Shown: positions 7,887 to 18,100 of the stretch, one piece after another
Layout of the letters: the number at the start of each line of letters is the position of its first letter
Position numbering within the stretch: position 1 is the stretch's first letter
NCBI RefSeq assembly: GCF_004796535.1
Contig: NZ_SPHY01000003.1
Coordinates: forward strand, 124,001 to 188,000
DNA length: 64,000 nt
Direction: 5' to 3'
DNA from: Sphingomonas flavalba
Lineage (GTDB): Bacteria > Pseudomonadota > Alphaproteobacteria > Sphingomonadales > Sphingomonadaceae
Notes under the pieces: generated by a model
The model's database searches: none
Told to the model about the DNA's origin: nothing
The model's input: the letters and a program-made list of their open reading frames with translations, nothing else
Position numbers and translations under genes: made by a program

Positions 7887-10673
7887 GTGGCATTGAGCAA
7901 ATTGTTGTCCAGCCGAGCGCAGACATACCGCCCCGGCTTTCTTGCAAGGTTGTTTGGTTCCGGAAAATGGAAGCTGACCCTGGATCCGAAATCATCCGGG
8001 CGCATCCGGCTGCGCCAGGATGGCGATATCGAGCTTGCCTGCCTCGATATCGTGTCGATTTCGGCCAGCAAGGCTCTGCTGTGGCACAGCGTTGAGATCC
8101 GCTCTCGCGGCAGAACGGATGGTCTGTCCAGGCTGACGGGCGAAGCAGCCACGCAATTGGTCGCCGACCTTCACGCCTTCATCAATACCCATCTCTTCGG
8201 TCTGATTGGTGCCGAAACTGGCCGCTTGTACGATGTCGATGCCCGGCTTCGGAAAATCACCGAAGGCAGCAGGCAGTATCTCGCTCAGGCCGATCTTGGC
8301 CGGGCGATTGCCAGCGTGCCAGGCGATGCGGCGGCGGCCCTCGCGCATCCGCTCCTGAATTCACAGATGATGCCGGCCAAGCTCAAGGCGTCTCTGCCGC
8401 CTTCGTTCACCTTCCTGACGGATCCGGGCGTTCGCGAAGCCTATAATGAAGCATTTGTCGCCGCGGAGCTGGAAAAATTCGGGCCTTTCTTCGACGATCT
8501 CGACGGGCGGTCCCTGTCCGATCAGCAACGCGAAGCCTGCATTCGTCTCGAGGACAACAATTTGCTGGTCGCCTCGGCGGGCTCGGGCAAGTCGGCAACC
8601 ATGGTCGGCAAGGTTGCCTATGTCCTGGAAAAGCAGCTCTACCGGCCTGAGGAGATCCTGCTTCTGGCTTTCAACAAGAGTGCTGCCGATGAATTGAAGA
8701 CCCGGATCGCCCGGCAGTTGCAGGTCGAAGAAAGCGAGCTGGCTTGCCGCGTCACGACGTTTCATGCGCTGGGACGCGGCATTATCGAGGAGGTCGAGGG
8801 GCGGCCGCCCCAACTGGCCAATTGGGTCGAGCACCCTGCCGGCGAAACCAAGGTCATCGAAGAGATCATTCAAGCCTTGGTCGAGAGCGATCCGGAATTC
8901 GCGCGGATGTGGAGCGATCTGCTGGTGGTGCATCCCAAGGCCGACATTCCAGTCGAGGTTTTCGACACCGAAACCGACTATAATCGCTATGTCTCCGATC
9001 GCCTCAGGAAAGGCTCAGCCACGATCGGTTCGCTTGCCGGCACTATCGTCAAGTCGCTGCAGGAGCAGAAGATCGTCAACTGGCTGTGGCTGCATTCGGT
9101 TGCTTTCGAATACGAGCGGCAGATCGCAGTCGAAGACGATGATGGTACGGTGCGCCACCTCCATCCCGATTTCTATTATCCGCAGGCTGACACGGTGCAT
9201 GAGCACTTCGCGCTCAACGCCGATGGGACCTCACCATTTGCCGACTATGCCGTGCATGCCGAGAGCAAGCGGCAGGCCTATCGCCGCAAAGGCATCGACT
9301 TCTTCGAAACGACGTCAGCCCAGGCGAGCAGCGAAACGTTTTTGAGCACGCTTGAAGCCGAGTTGGCGCAGCGCGCCGTGCCATTGGAGCGCAGGGACTA
9401 TGCCGAGATCACCAAGGCGATCGAGCCGGTGGTGATCAAGCATTATCACAAGCTCATATCGATCTGCATCAAGCACATTCGCGCCAGCCATTTGACGCTC
9501 GACATGCTGCTCGAACGCGCCAAAACCCTGCACGACAAGGAGCGGGCAAAGCTCTATGCCCGGGTCGTCTGGTCGATCGCGCAAGGCTATTCCCGCCGCC
9601 TGGAAGAGACCGACCGGATCGATTTCGATTCCATGATCGCCGATGCCGTACGGCTTGTCGAAACCGGCCGCTATCAGAGCCCCTATTCGCTGATTCTTGT
9701 CGACGAGTTCCAGGACATCTCCGAGCCGCGCGCCAATCTCATCAAGGCGCTCAAGCAGCAGGTGGCGTTCAGCAAGGTATTCGCCGTCGGCGACGACTGG
9801 CAGTCGATCTACCGCTTTGCCGGATCGGACCTCACGATCTTCACGCAGTTCGAGGCCAATTTCGGAGCAAGCTGGCGGGGGCGGCTGGAACAGACCTATC
9901 GCTGCAATCAGCTGATTGCCGAGACGGCCGCCAAATTCGTCCAGCGCAATCCGGAACAAATCGCTAAGGCGGTTCGCTCGACACGACCCGCCATCGCGCG
10001 GTCGATCCGGGTCATTCCCATCGATGATGAGCGCGGCAGACCCGATTTTGCCAAGGCTTGCCATCGCCTGCTCGAACGGCTCGACACGGCTCTGGGCGGT
10101 ATGGCCGCGCAGTGGCGCAAGGAGCCGAACGCCAAGCTCAAGGTTCTGGTGTTATGGCGGTACAATCTGCTCGATCCGTTCGCAGGGCGTCCGCCCGCCT
10201 TTGCCCATATCGAGGTTTCGGGGATGTCTTTTCACCGGGCCAAGGGGCTTGAGGCCGACTACACGATTTTACTCGATGTGAGCGAGGGCGACTACGGCGT
10301 GCCGAGCCGCATCGAGGATGATGAACTGCTTAATCTGGTTATCCCCCGTCCTGAGACTTACGCATATGCCGAAGAACGACGTCTGTTCTACGTTGCGCTG
10401 ACGCGCGCTAGTCGGGGCGCCTATCTCATCACCAATAGCCGGCAACCGTCCCGCTATATCCGGGAGCTGTGCGAGATCGCAGGCGACGAGATCCGCTTTG
10501 AGACGATCGAAGGCGCAGCGCTGCGTCAATGCCCCAAATGCCTGGTCGGGCAGATGGTCGAGAAGCGCAACAGGAACGGCACGGTGTTCAGCGGATGCAA
10601 CCAGTTCCCCGATTGCAGCCATAGTGAAGGAGCCGAGACGCATCCTGCGACCCGCTTGCGACGACGCGCATAA
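7887..10673 (+). CDS. UvrD/Rep-family (HelD-like) superfamily 1 helicase with C-terminal zinc finger
   Basis: A 928-residue SF1A helicase resembling E. coli helicase IV (HelD) but about 240 residues longer. It has an N-terminal region of about 210 residues, the Q motif LSDQQREAC, Walker A ASAGSGKSA near 229-237, Walker B LILVDEFQDIS near 603, motif III GDDWQSIYRFAGSD near 634, and the C-terminal motifs (FHRAKGLEADY, RRLFYVALTRA). The last 50 residues carry a topoisomerase-type zinc finger (CPKC then SGCNQFPDC). An internal segment around the DFYYPQAD motif resembles a nuclease-like insert but is not conclusive. The start is GTG at 7887, chosen because no upstream ATG is in frame; this is uncertain. 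Role: DNA or R-loop processing, possibly defence. Confidence 0.85.
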   Translation: MALSKLLSSRAQTYRPGFLARLFGSGKWKLTLDPKSSGRIRLRQDGDIELACLDIVSISASKALLWHSVEIRSRGRTDGLSRLTGEAATQLVADLHAFINTHLFGLIGAETGRLYDVDARLRKITEGSRQYLAQADLGRAIASVPGDAAAALAHPLLNSQMMPAKLKASLPPSFTFLTDPGVREAYNEAFVAAELEKFGPFFDDLDGRSLSDQQREACIRLEDNNLLVASAGSGKSATMVGKVAYVLEKQLYRPEEILLLAFNKSAADELKTRIARQLQVEESELACRVTTFHALGRGIIEEVEGRPPQLANWVEHPAGETKVIEEIIQALVESDPEFARMWSDLLVVHPKADIPVEVFDTETDYNRYVSDRLRKGSATIGSLAGTIVKSLQEQKIVNWLWLHSVAFEYERQIAVEDDDGTVRHLHPDFYYPQADTVHEHFALNADGTSPFADYAVHAESKRQAYRRKGIDFFETTSAQASSETFLSTLEAELAQRAVPLERRDYAEITKAIEPVVIKHYHKLISICIKHIRASHLTLDMLLERAKTLHDKERAKLYARVVWSIAQGYSRRLEETDRIDFDSMIADAVRLVETGRYQSPYSLILVDEFQDISEPRANLIKALKQQVAFSKVFAVGDDWQSIYRFAGSDLTIFTQFEANFGASWRGRLEQTYRCNQLIAETAAKFVQRNPEQIAKAVRSTRPAIARSIRVIPIDDERGRPDFAKACHRLLERLDTALGGMAAQWRKEPNAKLKVLVLWRYNLLDPFAGRPPAFAHIEVSGMSFHRAKGLEADYTILLDVSEGDYGVPSRIEDDELLNLVIPRPETYAYAEERRLFYVALTRASRGAYLITNSRQPSRYIRELCEIAGDEIRFETIEGAALRQCPKCLVGQMVEKRNRNGTVFSGCNQFPDCSHSEGAETHPATRLRRRA

Positions 10674-10721
10674 GGTCGGGTCTGCGGTCGGAAGGAAGGT
10701 CAATTGGCCTCGATGACGGCC

Positions 10722-11387
10722 TCATCCGCCGGGCGGCCGATCGTGGGTTTCCGGCGCACTACTTGTTCTTCGATATCGCCCCTTCCGCCGCGATCCGACG
10801 TAGCAGATCAGGTTCGCCATTTTCAGCGCGGCGATGTCGCGGCGCGCGGTTTTGAGGCTGACCTGCCACAACGCCATGATCTCGCTGGCGCCGCAGCGGT
10901 CGCCTTCGGCGACTCTGGCCAGAAACCAGTATTGGCGCTCATTGAGTTCAGCCCGATCAGGGTCATTCATAGGGTCGCGATCAGGGTCATCTTTAGGGTC
11001 ATTTGGCCGGTGATCCGCCGGTCTCCTGCCCCCGGCAAACTCGCCGACGACATAGGCGGCCCGGGCCGCCGCCAGCGCATAGCGATCGACCGACCCTGAC
11101 AATTTGGCGGCCACCGGTCCCTCGATGATCCCGAGAGCGAACGCGCGAATGACGGGTGAGGACACCACGAGACGCAAGAAAAACACCGTATCGGGACCGT
11201 GTTGGCCCGAGAGCCAGTGTTTGACGGTGCGCTCGCTGGCATGGGTCTGGCGCATAATCTGCTTGATCGCGCGGTGGCTGTCGCCGTGCTCCTTGCGCAG
11301 CAGTTCGGCCATGGTTTGCGCATAGATCTGGCGCGTGGCCAGAACACCTTTCCATGGCGGTAATTTCCTGCCCTTTTTCTGCAACAT
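10722..11387 (-). CDS. Helix-turn-helix protein divergent from the recombinase module
   Basis: A 221-residue protein with two probable DNA-binding segments. The first, near residues 35-65, has AIKQIMRQTHASERTVKHWL, a Cro/XRE-like helix-turn-helix. The second, near 160-200, has ASEIMALWQVSLKTARRDIAALK, a winged-helix pattern, followed by a basic tail. Between them is a charged stretch of Asp-Pro repeats (DPKDDPDRDPMNDPD). It is divergent from the serine recombinase, with a long palindrome in the gap, so it probably controls that operon or acts as a directionality factor. No exact family recognised. Confidence 0.7.
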   Translation of the reverse strand: MLQKKGRKLPPWKGVLATRQIYAQTMAELLRKEHGDSHRAIKQIMRQTHASERTVKHWLSGQHGPDTVFFLRLVVSSPVIRAFALGIIEGPVAAKLSGSVDRYALAAARAAYVVGEFAGGRRPADHRPNDPKDDPDRDPMNDPDRAELNERQYWFLARVAEGDRCGASEIMALWQVSLKTARRDIAALKMANLICYVGSRRKGRYRRTSSAPETHDRPPGG

Positions 11388-11446
11388 CTTCCGGTCTCTC
11401 CGCAGTTAAACTGGTCGAGGTGCGGAAGCGGTGGCGAGGCCACGTG

Positions 11447-11477
11447 CTGAGGCGGTCGGTTGCCCGGACCGCCTCAG
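11447..11477. promoter_or_regulatory. Long palindrome upstream of the serine recombinase
   Basis: Perfect 11-bp arms CTGAGGCGGTC and GACCGCCTCAG are separated by 9 bases. The site is in the divergent gap between the HTH protein (start 11387) and the recombinase (start near 11500), 23 bases before the proposed start. It could be an operator for the HTH protein, a recombination site, or an RNA hairpin in the recombinase leader. There is no T run, so a simple terminator is unlikely. Confidence 0.5.
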
Positions 11478-11499
11478 GTAAAGCAGGAAAGGGCAAAGT

Positions 11500-13068
11500 T
11501 TGCCGAGATGGGATCTTCACGACGACGACCGATCCGAGCTGGCACCTCTGGTGCGCGCGGCCGAATATGTCCGCATGTCGACCGATCATCAGAAATATTC
11601 GACTGAAAACCAATCCGACGCGATCCGGCAATATGCTGAAGCGCGCGGGATCGAGATCGTGCGCACCTATGCCGATGCTGGCAAGAGCGGGCTCAAGATC
11701 GAGGGCCGCGATGCACTCAGGAAGTTGATCGAGGATGTTGAGGCCGGCACGGCCGATTTCACATTGGTGCTGGTCTATGATGTCAGCCGCTGGGGCCGGT
11801 TCCAGGACGCCGACGAGAGCGCTTACTACGAATATATCTGCCGGCGCGCCGGGATTGCGGTGCAATATTGCGCCGAGCAATTCGACAATGATGGCAGCCC
11901 GGTCTCGACCATCGTCAAAGGCGTCAAACGCGCCATGGCCGGCGAATATAGCCGCGAGCTTTCGACCAAGGTGTTTGCCGGGCAAGGCCGGCTGATCGAA
12001 AAGGGTTTTCGCCAGGGCGGCCCGGCCGGGTTCGGCCTGAGGCGCACGCTGATCGACGAACATGGCGCGACCAAGGGGGTTCTTTCGCGCGGTGAGCACA
12101 AGAGCATCCAGACCGACCGGGTGATCCTCACGCCCGGGCCGGACGAAGAGGTCGCGCTGGTGCGCGATGTCTACCGCGCCTTTGTCCATGAGGGGCGAAG
12201 CGAAAGCGTGATCGCGGCCGATCTCAATGCGCGGGGCCTTACAACCGATCTTGACCGGCCCTGGACGCGCGGCACGGTCCATCAGCTGCTGATCAATGAG
12301 AAATATGTTGGCGACAATGTCTGGAACCGCCGCTCGTTCAAGCTCAAGAAGAAGCGGGTGCGCAATGCGCCCGAGATGTGGATCCGCGCCGATGGCGCGT
12401 TCGCGGCGATTGTCGAGCGCGAATTGTTCGAGGCGGCACGCTCGATCATCGCCGCGCGCTCGTTCCGCTTGAGCGATGAAGAGATGCTCAAGGCCCTGGC
12501 CGAGCTGTACCAGCGTCAGGGCATGCTTTCGGGGATCATCATCGACGAATGCGAGGCCATGGCCTCGAGCAGCGCGTACAGTTCACGCTTCGGCAGCCTG
12601 CTCAGGGCCTATAGCCTGGTCGGGTTCACCCCGGAGCGGGACTATCGCTATGTCGCGATTAACCGCGAACTGCGCCAGCTTCATCCTGGCATCCTGCGCG
12701 AGGTCCTCGACGGTCTGCAGGCAAGCGGCAGCGAAGCGTGGCGGGAGGACGAGAGCGACCGGGTGATCGTCAACGGCGAATTCAGCGTCTCGGTGGTGAT
12801 CGCGCGCTGTTTCGAAACCCCCACGGGGCTTTTGCGCTGGAAGCTGCGTTTTGATACCTCGCTTGCCCCTGACATTACCGTGGTCGTGCGCATGGACCGC
12901 GCCAATCGTGCGCCCTTCGACTACTACCTGTTCCCGCGCCTTGAGAAACTGGCCGACAAGATCCGGCTGAGTGTAGACAATGCGCTGGCGCTCGACGCCT
13001 ACCGCTTCGACGACCTCGACCTGCTCTACACCATCGCCGCTCCCATCCCCTTACCGGAGGCTGCCTGA
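11500..13068 (+). CDS. Large serine recombinase (resolvase/invertase superfamily)
   Basis: A 522-residue protein with an N-terminal resolvase catalytic domain (about 18-170) whose nucleophile is Ser27 in YVRMSTDHQ, followed by conserved Arg residues in the VYDVSRWGRF and GEYSRELS blocks, and a Recombinase domain (about 190-300) with LNARGLTTD and WTRGTVHQLLINEKYVGD. The C-terminal half lacks the usual Cys4 zinc ribbon and is atypical. The start is unsure: TTG at 11500 with an AGGAAAGGG ahead is possible, and a GTG about 50 bases further on would still keep the catalytic strand. It overlaps the next gene by one base (TGATG) and heads a three-gene operon. Confidence 0.88.
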   Translation: MPRWDLHDDDRSELAPLVRAAEYVRMSTDHQKYSTENQSDAIRQYAEARGIEIVRTYADAGKSGLKIEGRDALRKLIEDVEAGTADFTLVLVYDVSRWGRFQDADESAYYEYICRRAGIAVQYCAEQFDNDGSPVSTIVKGVKRAMAGEYSRELSTKVFAGQGRLIEKGFRQGGPAGFGLRRTLIDEHGATKGVLSRGEHKSIQTDRVILTPGPDEEVALVRDVYRAFVHEGRSESVIAADLNARGLTTDLDRPWTRGTVHQLLINEKYVGDNVWNRRSFKLKKKRVRNAPEMWIRADGAFAAIVERELFEAARSIIAARSFRLSDEEMLKALAELYQRQGMLSGIIIDECEAMASSSAYSSRFGSLLRAYSLVGFTPERDYRYVAINRELRQLHPGILREVLDGLQASGSEAWREDESDRVIVNGEFSVSVVIARCFETPTGLLRWKLRFDTSLAPDITVVVRMDRANRAPFDYYLFPRLEKLADKIRLSVDNALALDAYRFDDLDLLYTIAAPIPLPEAA

Positions 13069-13967
13069 TGTCCGCCGTGCGTTCCAGCGGTGTCGAAATG
13101 ATCCCGATTTCGCGGATCACTGTGCTCAACTCGCGGGCGCGCAACAAGCGCCAGCACCGCGAGATCGTCAACAATATCGAGGCCATCGGGCTCAAGCGCC
13201 CGATCACGGTGGCGCGCCATAACGGTCCGGGCGGCGCGCGTTATGATCTGGTCTGCGGCGAAGGCCGGCTCGAAGCCTTCCAGATGCTCGGCCAGAGCGA
13301 GATCCCGGCGGTGGTGATTGAGGCAAGCGAGAGCCAATGCCTGGTGATGAGCCTGGTTGAAAACATTGCCCGGCGCACGCCGCGTCCGATCGACATTATG
13401 CGCGAGATCGGCGCCTTGCGCGCACGGGGCTATAGCGACACGGCGATTGGCGAAAAGCTCGGGGTCGGCGCGTCCTGGGTCAACATGATCGCTTCGCTGC
13501 TCGAACGCGGCGAGGAGCGTCTGGTCGCCGCGGTGGAGACGGGCGTGATCCCGATCACGCTGGCGATGGAGATTTCCAAGGCCGAGAGCGAGGAAGCCCA
13601 GACCCTACTGCTCGACGCCTATGAGACCGGCAAGCTCAGAGGCAAGAAGCTGGCAGCGGCGCGGCGCATGCTCGACATGCGCATGCGCGCGCAGGGCAAG
13701 GGGCTGCCTTCGGGGCGATTGGGCCGCAAAGGCAGCGGGAGGCGGATGACCGCCAATGATCTCATGCAGGTCTATCAGCGCGAGGCGGAAAAGCAGCGGC
13801 TCCTGGTCAAGAAGTCCGATTTCACGCAGACGCGGCTCTTGTTCATTGTCGAGGCGCTCAAAGACCTGCTCACCGACGAGAGCTTTCTTAACCTGCTCAG
13901 AGCCGAGGGCCTGGCGACGATGCCGCGGGCGCTGGCGATGCGGATTTCAGGAGAGCACGATGGCTGA
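13068..13967 (+). CDS. ParB-like nuclease/partition domain protein 1
   Basis: A 299-residue protein with a ParB N-terminal domain (about 10-100): IPISRITVLNSRARNK, a GLKRPITVARHN strand, CGEGRLEAFQ (the ParB box II GERR-like motif in altered form), and VMSLVENIARR (box III). A helix-turn-helix follows (YSDTAIGEKLGVGASWVNMIASLL), then a C-terminal helical part like the RepB C-terminal domain of plasmid partition proteins. It starts with a 1-base overlap with the recombinase and overlaps the next ParB-like gene by 8 bases, so all three are translationally coupled. No ParA is nearby, so classical DNA partition is unlikely. Confidence 0.83.
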   Translation: MSAVRSSGVEMIPISRITVLNSRARNKRQHREIVNNIEAIGLKRPITVARHNGPGGARYDLVCGEGRLEAFQMLGQSEIPAVVIEASESQCLVMSLVENIARRTPRPIDIMREIGALRARGYSDTAIGEKLGVGASWVNMIASLLERGEERLVAAVETGVIPITLAMEISKAESEEAQTLLLDAYETGKLRGKKLAAARRMLDMRMRAQGKGLPSGRLGRKGSGRRMTANDLMQVYQREAEKQRLLVKKSDFTQTRLLFIVEALKDLLTDESFLNLLRAEGLATMPRALAMRISGEHDG

Positions 13968-14889
13968 ACGGATCGACGATCCTGGCGAGCGCATCCATCA
14001 GGCGTTCGAAAGCCAATTTTTGACCATACCCGTCGCAAGCATCGTGCCGCTCAAGACGCTGCCCGATGGCGCGTGCGAAGGCCGAACTTTCGCGCAGGTG
14101 CTCTCCTCGATTAAGGCGGTCGGGCTAATCGAAGCCCCGGCGGTCATGGCCGATACGGCCAAGACCGGATCGTATTTCCTGCTCGATGGGCATTTGCGGA
14201 TCGAAGCGCTCAAAGAGCTTGGCATCGAACAGGTCGAATGCCTGATCGCCACGGACGACGACACCTATACCTATAACAAGCGGGTCAACCGGATCCCGCC
14301 GATCCAGGAGCATCGGATGATCGCGCGGGCCATGGATCGCGGGGTGGCGGCGACCGATATAGCCGAGGCGCTGAACCTGCAGGTAGAATCGGTGATCCGG
14401 CGCTTTCGCCTGCTCGAGGGCATCAGCCCCGAAGCGGCCGAAATGCTCAAGGATACGCCCTGCTCGATGAAGGTATTCGACATTCTGCGGCAGATGTCGG
14501 CGGTGCGGCAGATCGAGGCCGCGGACCTGATGATCGGACAGAACAATTTTTCGATCACGTTCGCCCGCGCCCTTCGCGCAGCGACCCCGGACAATCAGCT
14601 GGCGACAGCCAAGAAAGGTAAGGGCGCCGGCATACCGACGCCGTCCGGCCAGCAGATCGCGCGCATGGAGCGCGAACTGGCGGCGCTGCAAACGCAGGTC
14701 AAATCGGTCGAAGAAACCTATGGGGTCGACAATCTGCATCTGACGGTGGCGCGCGGCTATGTTGCCAAGCTTCTGGCCAATGGCCGGGTGGCGCGCTGGC
14801 TCGCCAGCCACCGGCAGGAGTATCTCGGTGAGTTTGAAAAGATCGCCGAGATCGACACGCTCGCGCCGATGGCCGAGCAGGACGCCTGA
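13960..14889 (+). CDS. ParB-like nuclease/partition domain protein 2
   Basis: A 309-residue protein, related to but divergent from the previous one. It has the ParB fold start (IPVASIVPLKTLP), a YFLLDGHLRIEALKELG segment in the box II position, a helix-turn-helix (ATDIAEALNLQVESVIRRFRLL), then a coiled-coil-like region (QIARMERELAALQTQVKSVEE) and a basic C-terminal part. ATG at 13960 lies 8 bases inside the upstream gene with AGGAGAG just ahead. Two unlike ParB proteins behind one recombinase suggest a heteromeric DNA-binding partner of the recombinase. Confidence 0.83.
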   Translation: MAERIDDPGERIHQAFESQFLTIPVASIVPLKTLPDGACEGRTFAQVLSSIKAVGLIEAPAVMADTAKTGSYFLLDGHLRIEALKELGIEQVECLIATDDDTYTYNKRVNRIPPIQEHRMIARAMDRGVAATDIAEALNLQVESVIRRFRLLEGISPEAAEMLKDTPCSMKVFDILRQMSAVRQIEAADLMIGQNNFSITFARALRAATPDNQLATAKKGKGAGIPTPSGQQIARMERELAALQTQVKSVEETYGVDNLHLTVARGYVAKLLANGRVARWLASHRQEYLGEFEKIAEIDTLAPMAEQDA

Positions 14890-15157
14890 AGCAAACCAAT
14901 GGGGACCCGGACCCGATAAGCGCGGGGACCATGGGAGACGCCGCACTGTGGGGCGGGTCGAGCATGGCGGTGGGAATGGCGGCGAACCCGCAGGAAGCCC
15001 ACCAGGCTGGCCGCCATCAGGTCCAGCCGCCCCGCGGAAGCACCACAAGCTCCCGCATCACAGATCGGCGTGTCGGAGACGCCATCCGGCACGCCGATCG
15101 ATCACAACAGTGGAAGTGCCGAGGGGCCGTAGGCCTGACGTCGAGCCTTCTCCAGCC

Positions 15158-18100
15158 TCATGTCGCAGCGACAGTGGCCACGTGCTCTCCAGAACGCCCG
15201 TCCTCTGCGGGATTGGCGACGGCAACTAGGTCGAACTCCTCTCGGCCCTTCACCTTGTCGACCAACAACTCTCTCTCGGTCCTTATTGCCTCTGCTCGTG
15301 CCGACGGATTCTGCACAATAGTCAGTTGGGCTTGACTGCGCCCTGCCGCGTCAAAGCTGATCCTATATATGTGATATCGTTCGCCAAGATTGTTGGCGGC
15401 AACCCACTCGTTGTCCGAAAATCGCACGCTACCGGACTTCGTCTCGATGAACCGGCTGACCAGATCGATCCGATCCGGATCCTTCTGGAATTCGGCGCAA
15501 TCCTCTTCACTATCAAAGGAGAGATAGTCGCACCCAAAAGCTCTCGATCCTTGCAGGTGAGCAACGAGCAGAGGCCAGCGGCCGTCGGCGCGCTCGAACG
15601 CCGCTGTCCAATGCTCCGCATCGGCGGCACGGTTGGGGTCAGAGCCATTTTGACTTGGAACGTGACCTGTAGGCCCCGCGACCCGTAGCGTTCGGCGAGG
15701 GAAGATCGCGCGCGCCTGTGATGAATTGTTCTGCGGCTGCCGCTGATGAACGGATAGCTCCACCTCGGAAGGGTCAGATTCGCTTGATACATGGTTCGGG
15801 ACGCGATCGAGCTCATCACCCCCACTATCTCCCATCGAAGCGGTTGCCGTTCCGCGCGAATTTGTTCGGGCCGGAGCAGGACCCGAAGCCAAGGTCTCGG
15901 CATCTACGTCCGGCGCAAACGGTGAAACAAACGCCTGATCAACGCCACCGATCAACGAGGCAAGTTCGTCCTCGCTAAGTGAAGGCAGAGCACGTTGGAG
16001 ATGGGCACGACGCAATGCATCGGTCGAAGAAGTCAGGAATGGCACGAAATCTGCGCCGCTCTGCAGCTCAAAAAGCTCAGCAAGCCCATCCGCTATTGCA
16101 TGGCATCCGAGATCCATCATTTCCTCGAAAGAGCCCGAATCGTCGACCGTTATGATCATCGCGTCATCATCGAAGCTGTGACGCCATGGGTCCAACTCCT
16201 CTACAATCTTAGCATCATCGATCGCGAGTTCCATTTCGGCGCGGCGCGCGACTTTGAGCTGAACCGCTTCGAAGCGGCGCAGGTGAGTGCCGTCGGGAGA
16301 TAAAGCCTTACGCAGCGCCATTATGTAAGGCTTGGAATCACGGAACCGCGAACGTAGAGCTATCGAATCTCCCTCCTCCACCTCGTCCAGCGAGCAAATT
16401 CTCAGATTGAGGGCATCCTTCTGCAAGGTTGCAACACCGAAACGTGCCAGGACCTGTTTGGCATTCCGACGAGATGGCAGATCGAGGAGGCGCAGGTGTG
16501 GCTTTGCAGCCGAAGGGAAGTCATCACGCTGAGCGTAGTAAACGCCCTCACGATCAGCCCAAACTCGTCGTCCTTCCAGTTGGATAGGCAGTTGGCCCTT
16601 GGCCCGAAAGGCGATTCCGTCCGCCCCTCCAAGTTCGGGATCGAATGTTTCGCGCTCCAAGATTTGCAGGAAGAGCCTGCTGCCGACCTCTGGCTTTATC
16701 TGCCGTGACGGAAGCGAAGAAAGGAGCCGGTAGACGTGTGGTTCTGGGAGATCATCAAGATTGCGAACGACACCGGCACGCTCCAGACCTCGCCGCCAAT
16801 GAGCTTTGTCCAGGCCGAACTCCAGCTCGCTCGACGAATTGGCTGCACGTGGTGCCTGGAACAGCGCGGAAAGAACTCCTGGTTCGATCATTGTGTCTCG
16901 GGGCGCGTGACGCTGGCCGTCTTGGCAATCGAGCCATGCGCTCGTCTGGATATCGAGATGAACCGTGTTGGGCAGAGTGCCCTCGTATGTTCGAAACTTC
17001 GACAACCCATTATCTCGGGCTTCTAGCTGCACAGCAAAGGTCGGAACGGGCACAAGCGGGTCGAGACGCGGATCTTGGGCAAGCCACGCCAGAATTGCTT
17101 CTGACGGTGCGCCGCTGAGAATTCGGTCAAGCGCCTCAACAGTGTCGTGAGTTGCTTTGGCCGTATAGCCCCAAGACAAGTCCGACCGCTTGACCTCTCT
17201 CGACGTGTTTCCGTCGGTGACCTGAACGGTCTCAGGCAGCGTGTCGACTATCGATTGACGCCATTTCTCTGGCAAAGGCTCTGTAATTCTCCGCGGCCAT
17301 GGATTGATCCCCAGCCACACGAGGAAATCTGCCAAGTCATCCGGCTCTTCGCTAAATCCATTCTCCTGTGGTGTGCCGATGAGCAGCTCCGGCTGACCGG
17401 AATAAAGAGCCGCCGTAGTTCGCCCGACTTTTCCGTAATTCTCAGAGAGGTGTACGGTTGTGATGTCATGCCATTGCCCGTCTTTGCATCGCACCCGAAA
17501 GATCCCTTGTGGTCTGTTCCGCGTCCGGTCATGCAAGGAATAAACGGTAGCCAGCAAACTTGCTTGCAGGTGATCAGGATTGCTTCGGTTCTTCTTTAAG
17601 AGTTCCGAAACTCTGCTGCGAATCGCCGAAATAACGGCCTCCGCACTATATTCGACGACCCGAAATCCCCTAAGCGCGTGGATTTTATCGCGGACAACGT
17701 TTCCCGACACCTCAGCCAGAAGTTCGGACCAAAGCTCTGGATGGATAAACCGCGCGTTTGCCCAATCGGGAAGCCCATGCCGCTTAGCTTCATCGGCGGG
17801 AGGCGGAAATGCCGTGGCTGTCGAAGGCATCTCCTTACCCTTTATGTCGATCAGTAGACGCCGATCATGTTTGTCTTCGGGAAAGGTCTTCGCAATGCCC
17901 ACAATCGCTTTTGCGCGCTCCGAGAAGCTGAGATCGGCGCTCCGAAGCGTACTAATAATGTCTTTTGTGTCGACCATTGGCACACCGAGTTCGTGCCTAA
18001 GAAGGGCCTCGGTGTTGGCGGCCTTGATCCGGGCAAGTTGGCCGAAAAGCCGTGGCGGAAGGTATTCAGCATATCGGACCGGACCAATTCGTGCATTGAC

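Noticed and set aside
10722-14889. A plasmid replication and partition module
   Set aside because: Two ParB-like proteins are present, but there is no ParA, no replication initiator and no iteron array; the operon starts with a serine recombinase.
14890-15157. Possible small gene between ParB-like 2 and the GHKL gene
   Set aside because: Several overlapping frames are open on both strands, all of low-complexity Pro/Arg/Ala/Gly composition and without a clear start signal.
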